Below, piece by piece: positions 43,395 to 54,965 of a DNA stretch of 64,000 bases. Numbering within the stretch: position 1 is the stretch's first letter; each line of letters begins with the position of its first letter. Below the pieces are notes generated by a model that did no database searches, was not told the DNA's origin, and saw nothing but the letters and a program-made list of their open reading frames with translations. A program made the position numbers and the translations under genes. This DNA is from Thinopyrum elongatum (lineage: Eukaryota > Streptophyta > Magnoliopsida > Poales > Poaceae), in the NCBI GenBank assembly GCA_011799875.1, contig CM022302.1:181528942-181592941 (forward strand). Reading direction: 5' to 3'.

Positions 43395-46300
43395 GTGGCA
43401 TCATGAGCCGTGCTATGCGTAGATGCAGGTTGCGATCTAGAATACATAGAGATGTATGGGTGTTGCACAATATAATTAGGTAGTAGATGAGTTCTATTAC
43501 TGAAAATTATTTGTGCGGGTAGCAGATGAAATCTGTTACCCGATGTTCTTGTTGCTTCCCTTGAATTTGCGTAGTCCTGATCTTGACAGCATTGTGGAAT
43601 CTCACAAAGTTCTGGCAATCCGCGATCCTTTCATGCTGCTCCTGAGTATGCTGATTGACAGATCAACGAAGTGCTAACAGTTCTTTGGGTTCCACTTTAG
43701 TCAAAGAAAGATGGATGTTTCGCAGATGAAAGGGCAATGCAGATATGATCTGCACGGAGGTCATGCGTATGACGAAGTTCAGTATGGGGCTCGAGATTTA
43801 ATTATCTCGTGTTTCATACACCCCGCGTTGTTAATCTAGCGCTTGAATTATCATACTTGATGATGGACGTTGGTAGCTTCGGTTTGTTTCGAAACCTTAG
43901 AAGCCACCTAAAACAAGTTTTTGCATGAACCGATTAGAGGCGTCTAACTTGGTTTTGCAGGAGGGTTTGCATGTGCATGTGATGTGGTATAGCAGTGCTC
44001 ATAATAATTTGATTATGTATGAGATGACTATATGATGTAAATTGATTAACATGACCTGCGTGTCATGATTTGGCATGATGGCTGGAGCCATATGATTGCA
44101 CTTTAAATGACCTGCGTGTCGACCTTGTGTAATGCATTATTTTATTAGCTATAGAGATAGCAATATTATCTGGTGCATCGACAAGGTGGTGGCAATCTTC
44201 GCGAAGGTGAACACCGACGCGAATGCTGAAGACGAAGAAATACAAGACTTCTCCGTCAGAAAGGGCTATACCATATCATGTTATTATGAATTGCCTGAGA
44301 TGTTTATCCCTTATGATGCACCCTTCTTGATTGCGCGGTAGTCGCTTTTATTAGGGTGATCTCTCACAAAAATATCAAGTAGTTAGTGTTCTCCCAAGTG
44401 TAGCACCGTCTACAACACGTATCTTTTCGGGGTGCGCCATGTACACATGAGCACGAACGATTAGAGAGGTGTAAGGCGGGTGAAGGTCAGACCTCACTGC
44501 GTGATCACTTGGTTGTCTTGACGTTCAGGCAGGATAGTCCTGAGCTCGGAACACACGCATCGAAAGATGGACAAGAGTCACATAGAGATGTGATTGGCAA
44601 GTTGGCCTACCGATTGAAATTCACGTCATCAGTGATGAACCCGTCAATGGCGTCGAATTGAAATGCGGATCTTGAATCACTCACAATCAATTATGAGAGA
44701 TATTGATTTGAGTGGGAGCGCACTGATGAATTAACTTGTTTAATTCTCAGTGCAATTAATTTTGAACACTGTCTAAGTGTTTTTTGCATAATAGTTGTAG
44801 AATAATGGCTCGCATTTCCACCTTCCCTGTTAAAATTGAATAGCTGTTAAATATCTGGTTAAAACTTTACGGTTGGTAACGTAATGTGAGGATTGTCCTC
44901 CAGAGTGCCGAGAAGGACTTTGTCCTATCGCATACTTTTGGTATTCTCTCGCTTATGCTATGGATCATGTGACTCTCGTCCTTCGATCCAAAAGCTAGAA
45001 TTCCGTTTCAGTCAAGTGCAATATGTTTGCTTCCATCACACCCGAACTTCGAAAGTTTGGATAGTTATGTGATATTCATGGAATCTGAAAATCATTTTCA
45101 GAGACAGACAAAGGCTAAAAGATATGAGATATCCAAAGCAATGTTTGTTTGCAAACTATTAGTAAAGGAGTTTACTATGCATTAGACTGATAAGACAGGG
45201 ATCTAGTAGAACGCCTGTCATATGATGAAAGGTGAATAAAACAACAACTTAAAGAGAAAGGAAGTGTCCGAAGGGTGTTAGTGTGACTTACACACCTAGG
45301 AAGTCCGGGGCTAATGCCACTCTTAAGTTGGGTGCTTCTTCTGAGAGTAGGAGAAATACTGAAAGTTAAACTGTTAGAAGTATAAAGGCAATAAGATAGA
45401 AGACTGGAATATCCAGCTCATGTATGAATGTCATGCAAGTTTTTGATGTATAGAAGGCTGGTCAAAGATATAGTTCTTGGGAATTATGGTTAAACATGTT
45501 AATTACTATTTCTTGGGTATTGTGAGTTAATCACAAAGATACCCGCTCGATTGCATTCTGTTGCAACTCGATGTAAGAACTACTATGGCCTGAAAGACTA
45601 GCCAGGAATGAGGTTTAGGTATACACAGGGAACATAGTAAATGTTACTATACCTTCCATCAGTGTATTACCGTCTGTATTTATTTTCATAATTCATTTAG
45701 AGTTTCACAAACTCTAGCCCATTGCATAAGGTATCTTGCAAGAAGGTTGTTCATAAGAGAACTTTTGATGTTCGGTGTTATGAATAACATAAGGGCCATA
45801 CTTTCATTATGAATGAGATGTATGTTATGAATATTGATAATAATACATTATCTCAGTATTAACTTTGATAATTCATTTTAGAGTTTTACACACTCTAGCC
45901 CATTGCACAATGTTTGTTGCAAAAGGGTTGTTCATAGAAGAACAATTGCTGTTCAGTATTATGAATAACATGAGGGCCATACTTCCATCATCGATGGGAC
46001 GTATGTTATGAATATTGATGGTAATATGATACATCCATAACACTGACGCTAAATGTCATAAGACTAAAAGAATACCACACAAGTGTGGCACTGCATTTGG
46101 TCACATTGGAGAAACCCGCATGGAAAATTCCATTATGATGGATTTTGAAGTCGTTTGATTTTGAATCACCTGACACTTGCAACTTTCCTCCGAAAAGTGA
46201 AGTGACTGAAATACCGTTCACAGGCCATAAGGAACGAGCAAAGAACTTATTGGTGATCATACATTTTGATGTATGTAGTCCGATAAATGTTGTTGCAAGT

Positions 46301-48731
46301 AGTGGATTTATCTATCTTCAGAAATGACTCAAGTAGATATATGGATATTTACTTGATGAGACGTAAGTCTGGATCTTTTGAAATCATTTGAAAGGTTTTC
46401 AAAATGAAGTAGAAGTTATTGTAACAAGAAAATTATGATTCTATAATTCGATTGCAGAAAGAAATATTTGAGTTACAAGTTTAGCGAATGTCTGATGAGT
46501 TGTGAAAGGGGTTTCATAACTTGCACCTCCCGGAACACCACTGCAAGTGGAAAGTCCGTGAAGATGCAATCGAACCATTTATGACATGGTAAGATCAAAG
46601 ATGACATAAATAAATTTGCCATTATCCCTTTTAAAGTGATGCTTTAGAGACTGCGGCTTTTACACTGAAAAGAGCTCCATCAGGTCTGTTGAAATGACAC
46701 CATGGTATGGTACGCCCAACCATGTTATATCTTTTCTTAACATTTGGAATATGGGGCTTGTGTAAAAGGTTACAAACCTATTCCAAATCAGACAAGTGCT
46801 ACTTTGTAGGTTATCCCAAGTCATTGGGTATTCCTCCCTCACTATACCGAGGCAAATAGGTTTGTCACAAAGAACGGTATGCTTTTTGAAGAAAATGGTT
46901 CTTTCAAAAAGGTGAGTGGGAGAATAATGCAACTCGACGAGATAACCAGTATCTCCGTCATCAGGTCAAAAGAAAGAGACCTTGGAAGTAATTCCAGAGT
47001 TTCCTACTGCGACTGATACGGAAGTCTCTACAATAAAATGTATGGACTTCGGTCGAACTTGCAGCTGAACCACGTAGGCAAGGCTCGTGCAAACCTCTCA
47101 GGTGCGCAAACGAGATATTGTTGTTAGACAACAATATACCTACGATACACAAGGAAGCGTTGATGGGCCCTGACTCCGGGATTGGCTAAATGCCAAAGCA
47201 ACCTGAGTTAGTTTCCACATAAGTGATTCAAGATTAAAACCTTGATACACCTTTCGGAAGACTTAGAGTCTAACGAATATTTATGGAACTTAAAACTGAT
47301 ACGGATAAAAATGTTTTATCCATAAAGCTCGACTTGTTGCAATAACAAGTTCAAAGAGTTGACTACGATGAGATTGTCTCACCGTAGCGATGCTTAAAGT
47401 CGGTTCGGGTTGAACTAGCAATTAATACATATTTCAATCATAAGATATGAAACATGGATGACAAAAGGATTTCCATCTGATGGAAATAAAACCTAGGACT
47501 TGTATGTGATACAGTCCAAAGTAATTTGTCGATCCAGAGGATGCTAGTAGGTATGCAAACTTCAGAGTTCCAGCGATGGACAGAAGAGAGCAAAATGGAG
47601 TCGGAATCTTCGTGTTTTGATGAAATGGTCAAAGGGGTTTGACTTCATCAATGGGCAACGAAGATACTTGTAATTCAAGAAAGTAAGTGGGAGCATAATA
47701 ATATTTCTAAAAACCTTGTGTGCTTGACACATTGGTAATTGGAAATAAATTTCTTGACACGAATTAGGACTTCGTTTGAAAATAGTTTTTCGATGAAGTG
47801 CTTGGGCTAAAAAGCCTTTATATTAGGCATGATGATCTATGGAGATAGATTTACCTAATGGGGCTTAGCAAAGATACATATTGACAAAATGCTAAAACCT
47901 TTTAGCATTAAAAACGTCAAGGAGTGATTCTTGCCGAAGTCACATGGAAAGAGTTTTTGCATGACTCGGTGTCCCAAAACACTGATGAGCAAAATACATG
48001 ATGGAGATTCCACACACTCTTGTGTTTGGATTAATCATGTATTCCATGGTATGTAAAACAACCAGATATGTCCAATACTCCCAAAGTTGTTGCGAGTATA
48101 GATACCAAAGTGATCAAAAGTACTGATCATGGGACAACAGTGAAAAAGGGTCATTGAGTACTATAGTAGCACTGATGGCATGTTTTCTCGCAAGCGGAGA
48201 TCATGAAGAGTTCGTTGTAAAAGGTTACATCGATACAGTCTTCATCCATGCTCCAAGCGATTTTCGATTTAAATTGAGGGTTTTGTGCAACACACAATAT
48301 GGTGGCACAGTAGTTGGAAATTGTTCCAAACAAGTTACTGTGGTGAATTCTATAACAGAGGCGAAGTATGTTGCCGCTTTTAAAAGCGACAAAGAAGATG
48401 TTGAATCATATAGTTCATTCATGAACTTAGTATGGTTCCAAGATGGCTTTTGTCAATGGGACACTACTGCAGGTAGTTGCTCCATGACTCAGTCTGAGGA
48501 ATCCAGGTTCGACCTGTGATTCACATACATACAAAACCAAGTCCACACAAAATATGAATTTGGTGAAAGCGTGAAAACGCGAGGATATGCAAAGATACAC
48601 ACAGAGCTGAAGTCGTCAGATCCGTAGACATCAGGCTATACCACAAGCGAAGCATATTTACACCAGTGTGCCACAGGTGTAAAGTGCATTAGCATTAACT
48701 AGATTATTGACTCTAGTGCAAGTGGGAGTCT
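43395..48731 (+). pseudogene. decayed internal region of the second copia family
   Basis: Begins with TGGCATCATGAGCC (43396-43409), a variant of the initiator tRNA-Met PBS. Gag is not recognisable. At 46145-46325 an integrase-start remnant reads PFTGHKERAKNLLVIIHFDVCSP. Around 47760-47990 lie remains of the reverse-transcriptase end (EVLG-type, then IDKMLKPFSIKN). At 48154-48519 is an RNase H remnant (EEFVVKGYIDT, SKQVTVVNSITEAKYVA). The order is that of copia. Many stops; no functional product. It ends with the purine-rich GCAAGTGGGAGTC before LTR C. Confidence 0.75.
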
Positions 48732-49695
48732 GTAGGAGATATGCCCTAGAGGCAATAATAAATGTTATTATTTATCTCCATGCTCATTATTATGTTTATG
48801 TTCCATGCTATAACTGCTATGGTTCTCGAGTCTGCAATAACCACGAGGCTCGGAGGAAGACTCATATGCACGTGTGGAATAATAAACGGTAAAATGTATT
48901 CCTAGTCAAGCCTCTATGACTGGCTCAAGTGTTGCATGATGGTTCTGTTTTCCTGATCATGGGCATGTCTATGCCAGCAACTTTGAGGGCACAATGTTAG
49001 AAGAACATTTGTGTTGAATCGACCCGAATTGATGTTATGCTATGAGATACATTCGTCATGAGTTAATGGTTAATAACACAGAGATAGTTAACGTTTGCAT
49101 GATTCCTCAGACCATGAGAATATCGAGTTTCTTCATGCTTGATTCATGAACTTTGGGGTTTGTTAAACGTCATCCGTAAATGGATGGCTATTACGGCGGC
49201 TTACGGGTTCATGGGAAAGTATGTCAAGTAACTTGATAGCTCAAGATTGGGATTTGCTCCTCCGACGATGGAGAGATATCTCTGGGCCCTCTCGGTGTTA
49301 CGGTATCCATCATCGTCTGGCCAGACACTTTGTGATTTGATCACGGGGATGCCGGAACACGGTAACGAGAAAAGAGAACAATACCGGTAACGAGGTAACT
49401 AGCATAGTGGACAATTTGTTGATCCACGGGAATGCCAACATGTCTCACCTCGGGTATTTGTAACATATCGCGAAGCAACAGGAATAGCACACGGCAACTG
49501 GAGGTTCACTCGAATATTCATTCGTGTGGGTATAGGGGTCAATATGGGTGTCCACGGCTCCGATGTTGATCATTGATCGGAAGGGGTTCCAGGTCATGTC
49601 TATACTTCACCGAACCTATAGGGTCACACGCTTAAGGGTCATCTATCTGCTGAATACTAGACAGGGAGTCTGAGAGAAAATCACCGAAAAAGTTT
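48732..49695 (+). repeat. LTR C, 5' part only
   Basis: About 960 bases of LTR starting TGTAGGAGATATGCC. The start variants match LTR A (CTCATTATTATGTTTATG, GAGGCTCGGAGGAAGAC). It breaks off after GAGAAAATCACCGAAAAAGTTT and goes straight into a second copy of the internal region (ATTCAAGAAAGTAAGTGGGAGC). Confidence 0.85.
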
Positions 49696-50759
49696 ATGAT
49701 TCAAGAAAGTAAGTGGGAGCATAATAAAATTTCTAAAAAACGTTGTGTGCTTGACACATTGTTAATTGGAAATAAATTTCTTGACATGAATTAGGACTTC
49801 ATTTGAAAATAGTTTTTCGATGAAGTGCTTGGGCTAAATAGCCTTTATATTAGGCATGATGATCTATGGAGATAGATTTACCTAATGGGGCTGAGCAAAG
49901 ATACATATTGACAAGATGCTAAAACCTTTTAGCATTAAAAACGTCAAGGAGTGATTCTTGCCGAAGTCACATGGAAAGAGTTTTTGCAAGACTCGGTGTC
50001 CCAAAACACTGATGAGCAAAATACATGATGGAGATTCCACACACTCTTGTGTTTGGATTAATCATGTATTCCATGGTATGTAAAAACAACCAGATATGTC
50101 CAATACTCCCAAAGTTGTTGCGAGTATAGATACCAAAGTGATCAAAAGTACTGATCATAGGACAACAGTGAAAAAGGGTCATTGAGTACTACAGTAGCAC
50201 TGATGACATGTTTTCTCGCAAGCAGAGATCATGAAGAGTTCGTTGTAAAAGGTTACATCGATACAGTCTTCATCCATGCTCCAAGCGATTTTCGATTTAA
50301 GTTAAGGGTTTTGTGCAATACACAATATGGTGGCACGGTAGTTGGAAATTGTTCCAAACAAGTTACTGTGGCGAATTCTATAACAGAGGCGAAGTATGTT
50401 GCCACTTTTAAAAGCGACAAAGAAGATGTTGAATCACATAGTTCATTCATGAACTTAGTATGGTTCCAAGATGGCTTTTGTCAATGGGACACTACTGCAG
50501 GTAGTTGCTCCATAACTCAGTCTGAGGAATCCAGGTTCGACCTGTGATTCACATACATACAAAGCCAAGTCCACACAAAATATGAATTTTGTGAAAGCGT
50601 GAAAACGTGAGGATATGCAAAGATACACACGAATCTGAAGTCGTCAGATCCGTTGGACATCAGGCTATACCACAAGCGAAGCATATTTACACCGGTGTGC
50701 CACAGGTGTAAAGTGCATTAGCATTAACTAGATTATTGACTCTAGTGCAAGTGGGAGTC
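49696..50759 (+). repeat. duplicate of the internal 3' end (copy of 47675-48731)
   Basis: About 1,060 bases repeat the earlier segment, from CAAGAAAGTAAGTGGGAGC through the RNase H remnant (50182-50547) to CAAGTGGGAGTC before LTR D. Across the 366-base RNase H part I count 11 differences, all transitions. Confidence 0.9.
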
Positions 50760-52979
50760 TGTAGGAGATATGCCCTAGAGGCAATAATAAATGTTATTAT
50801 TTATCTCCGTGTTCATAATTAGGTTTATGTTCCATGCTATAACTGCTCTGGTTCCCGAGCCCGCATATCCATAAAGGCTCTGGGGAAAACCCATGTGCAC
50901 GTGTGGAATAATAAACGGTAAAATGTATTCCTAGTCATGCCTCTAAGACTAGCTCAAGTGTTGCATGATGATTATGTTTTCCCAATCATAGGCATGTCTA
51001 TGCCAGCAATTTTGAGGGCACAATGTCAGGAAGGACATTTGTGTTGAATCGACCCGAATTGATGTTATGCTATGAGATACATTCGTCATGAGTTAATGGT
51101 TAATAACACAGAGATAGTTAACGTTTGCATGATTCCTCAGACCATGAGAGTATCGAGTTTCTTCATGCTTGATTCATGAACTTTGGGGTTTGTTAAACGT
51201 CATCCGTAAATGGATGGCTATTACGGCGGCTTACGGGTTCATGGGAAAGTATGTCAAGTAACTTGATAGCTCAAGATTGGGATTTTCTCCTCCGACGATG
51301 GAGAGATATCTCTGGGCCCTCTCGGTGTTACGGTATCCATCATCGTCTGGCCAGACACTTTGTGATTTGATCACGGGGATGCCGGAACACGGTAACGAGA
51401 AAAGAGAACAATACCGGTAACGAGGTAACTAGCATAGTGGACAAGTTGTTGATCCACGGGAATGCCAACATGTCTCACCTCGGGTATTTGTAACATATCG
51501 TGAAGCAACAGGAATAGCACACGACAACTGGAGGTTCACTCGAATATTTATTCGTGTGGGTATAGGGGTCAATATGGGTGTCCACGGCTCCGATGTTGAT
51601 CACTGATCAGAAAGAGTTCCGGTCATGTCTATACTTCACCGAACCTATAGGGTCACACGCTTAAGGGTCATCTATCTATTGAACGCTAGACAGGGAGTCT
51701 GAGAGAAAGTCGCCGAAAATGTTTTGGAGACAACGGAAGAGTTCCGAGAGAGAGAACACCGAAAAAGTTTTGGTAAAACCGAAAAGTTGTTTCGGATAAA
51801 ACCATTGATCCAAAAAGGTTTCGGCAAGCACCGGGAATGTTTTGGAGGTTGCCAGATTGGTCTGGTAATTTCTGGAATTTTTCTGGAGAAAAAACCGAAA
51901 AAAGTTTTCGGAGCTGCCGGAATTGTTTACCGGGTAAACGAAGATGGTTTTAAATTAAACCACCATACTGGAAATGTTCCGGAGCACGTCCGGATAATTT
52001 TAGAGGGTGCCGGAAATGTTCTGGGACCTTCGGGAATTTTTCTGGAAATTACACGCGGGAAAACATCTTGTCCCAGCGAGGGGGGGCAAGATCCCACGTT
52101 TCGTGGGGGCTGTTTTTGGGCTGTTTTTGGGGGGGGCCCCCTAGGGGGCAGCCCCCTTGTTGGTGGACAAGGTGTTGGGGGGGCCCCCCATGGTGGGGGG
52201 CAGCCCCCACATATTATGGGATATGTTGGGAGGAGGTGGCAGCCCCTCATGGGGGCGCCATGGGGCAAAAGGGGGGGCCCCATGAGACAACTCCCCACCT
52301 TTGGTGGGAGCTTGTTTTGTGGGGGGGCCCCACATGTTTTGTGGCTGAAATTTTCAGCCACCCCACCCCCTCCTTCCCCTATAAAAGGAGGTGGAGAGGA
52401 GCTCTCCATCCTCACTCAAACTCTCTCACACAAGCCATGCATGATCTGGCATTCTCTCTCCCTCCCACGAAATAGTTTCGTAGTGCCGAAAGGCTGTCTG
52501 GGTTCCGATGGGAACTAGTTCTGGACGGCGAAGCCCTGCCGGATAGGTGACACCGTATGTGTGCAACCCCGTAGAGAGGTCGTAGTTTCGATCTTAGTGC
52601 CCGAGGGGCTGTTCGAGAGTGCCTCCCGAAGGGCTGTCCAAGTGACGGTCCGAGTTCTGTGAGTCCTCCCGAAGGGCTGTCCGAGTGACCGCTCGAGTTT
52701 CGAAGGTCCTCCCGAAGGGCTGTCCGCGACACCGTCCGGGGGACTATTCGACCGCCTCCCAGAGGGCTGTCCGAAGGGAAGATGAGGGTATACATCCTCG
52801 CGGTTGGGAGGTTGTAAATCCTAGCTGCGGGGATCTGCACCAACGATCGTCATCGACTCTACTTCCGCTGCGCTACGAGTCGGTAACGAAACTGATCAAA
52901 CCTTGTATGCAGTCTCCATAGTGGTCCTGGGCTGGTGCGTAGGTCGGAAAATTTTTGTTTTCTGCTGCATTACCCTACA
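50760..52979 (+). repeat. LTR D (2,220 bp)
   Basis: Full LTR. Its first ~290 bases match B (CGTGTTCATAATTAGG, CCCATGTGCACG), while the rest matches A, including both short duplications that B lacks. TATA box at 52380-52387; palindrome at 52342-52360. Its right flank is GAAAT and then the outer gag. Confidence 0.9.
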
Positions 52980-54801
52980 GAAATTCCAGAAGTTCTCTAG
53001 ACGTGGCCGATTTGGAAAATCCTCAAGAGGTGATGACATGAAATCAGATTCCTCATCCCGTGACTACAAGAAGAGAACTTGCCATAAATGCAAGAAACCT
53101 GGTCACTACATTACTGATTGTCCTCAGTGGGAGAAGGAATCAAAGAAGAAGAAATACAAGGATGATAGTTCAGATGACTCTAAGAAGAAGAAGAAATCTT
53201 CAAAGTCCTCATCGTCAAAATCTTCAAAGTCTTCATCTCACAAGAAGAGCAGCTCCAAGAAAGCTCGGGCATTCATTGGCAAGGAAATGGACTCTGAAGC
53301 TGAATCTGAGGAACATGAGGAAGAGGAGGCATCTGAGGAGTCAGACTCTGGTGTGGCGAGCCTAGCCCTCGCTACTGCTTATGTTAGCAAGTCCATCTTC
53401 AACACTGAGGAAAATGGCTTCCCCAACACTGCTGATGACGGCAACGAGGACTATGCTCCCACCTATTGCTTCATGGCAAAAGGTGCAAAGGTATTCAAAT
53501 ATCCCTCCTCTGAATCAAGTGAGGATGAATCTGATGATAACCTCAAACCCAGCTATTCCAAACTTGCTAATATTGCTATTAAACAACAAAAGGCTTTGGA
53601 AAGGGTTCAAAATATGCTAGACAAAAGCGATGATCTGTTAGGTGAGGAAATGGATCGAACTCAAACACTGACTGATAATCTTTAGCAACTACAGTCTAAG
53701 TTTGACACCCTTTAAGGTCGTCATGAAACTCTCTTAGCCGATCATGAGAAGCTCTCTTATAAATTTCTTCAAAGAAAGCAAGATCTTGAGAAGCTAAGGG
53801 TGAGTCATGAAGATCTTCAGAAGGAAAATGATTCTTTGCTTGCTCAACAGATCAGTTCCGCTCAGGAAGAATTTATTCCACCATGCTTGAAATGCATTGA
53901 ACGTGAAACTGCTAATTCTTCACCTGAATGTTCAAATGCTTCTATTGCTGTAAATTCTTCAACTATCTCTGTGGTCACAAATTCCTCATCTGAGGATACC
54001 ACTAGTATCACTGATGAAAATGCAGGGTTGAAGGAATTGTATGTGATAGGCATGTACAAAAGCCTCAAAGGGCATCAGACTCTTTGTGATGTGCTCAAAA
54101 AGCAGATCTTGAACAGGAACCCTAGGAAAGAGGGTATTGCCTTTGAGAGGAAACTCAATGCTGATGGAACCTACTGGAAACCTGAGCAGTATCCCAAAAC
54201 CTCATGGGTTGCTGCGAAGGGACCTCGCGTAGATCCATCCACTTTATCTGGCTTTACTTGTGAATTCTCATATTCATCTGATGAGTCATTTGACTCCAAC
54301 TATAAACTGTTCAAAAATCAGAATGGTGAGGTATTTGCTAGATATGTTGGATCTAACTGCAGGAATGGTCCCCCTATGAAGAAAATCTGGGTTCCCAAAA
54401 GGTGCCTTGAAAGTCTTCAGGTGAATGTCCTCATGACACCACCTGTGAAGAATAAGAACCCCAGATCAAATTCTTCATATGGACCAAAGTCTTCATATGG
54501 ATCCAAGTCCTCTTATGGATCAAATTCCTCACATGGATCCAAGTCCTCACATGAACATCATCGTGCTAACACTTCTGTTTCGCAGGGAAAGCCTAAGGAC
54601 TATGAATATGTGCATTATTCTTCAAATCATTATGTTCATAAGTCCTCGAAGAATTTCTCTGCTTATTCATATGCTTACCCTAACCCATCTTATGTGAAAC
54701 GAAGTGGTCTGGCGTCTATGCCACCTTTCTCTTATGGAGCTCGCAGAATGATGAACTCTTTGCCACCCCTCCAGATGTGGGTGGTGAAGAAAAAGAACTA
54801 A
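52980..54801 (+). pseudogene. gag of the outer copia, C-terminal part with zinc knuckle
   Basis: The frame resumes with KFQKFSRRGRFGK and the CCHC zinc knuckle CHKCKKPGHYITDC (CX2CX4HX4C), which binds the RNA genome. Then come a Lys/Ser-rich stretch, an acidic stretch (EEHEEEEASEESD), coiled-coil parts and a Ser/Tyr-rich tail ending QMWVVKKKN. TAG at 53683-53685 and TAA at 53713-53715 interrupt it. The long tail after the knuckle is what makes this gag much larger than in ordinary copia and fits Sireviruses. Confidence 0.85.
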
Positions 54802-54965
54802 TATCTTATGCAGGGTCAGGTCTCCAGACGAACTAAATCGTCTGAAAAATTTGCTGGAGACCTGAAATGCTTGAAAGGACGCAAGCTAATCATGAAGAAA
54901 TGATTTATTCATTTCTCACGTCCTCACATTGCTATATATACATATGTTGCTTTAATTGATGAAAT

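Larger units (their letters stand above)
37360..52979 (+). mobile_element. nested block of a second copia family, four LTR copies
   Basis: Bounded by TGTAGGAGATATGCCC at 37360 and ...ACCCTACA at 52979 and flanked by GAAAT at 37355-37359 and 52980-52984, so it entered the gag as one unit or was remodelled afterwards. Contents in order: LTR A, a 1.6 kb piece of foreign LTR-like DNA, LTR B, an internal region, partial LTR C, a duplicated internal 3' part, LTR D. That order does not fit a simple element or a simple nested pair. The gag reading frame is exactly restored if the block and one GAAAT are left out. Confidence 0.8.
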
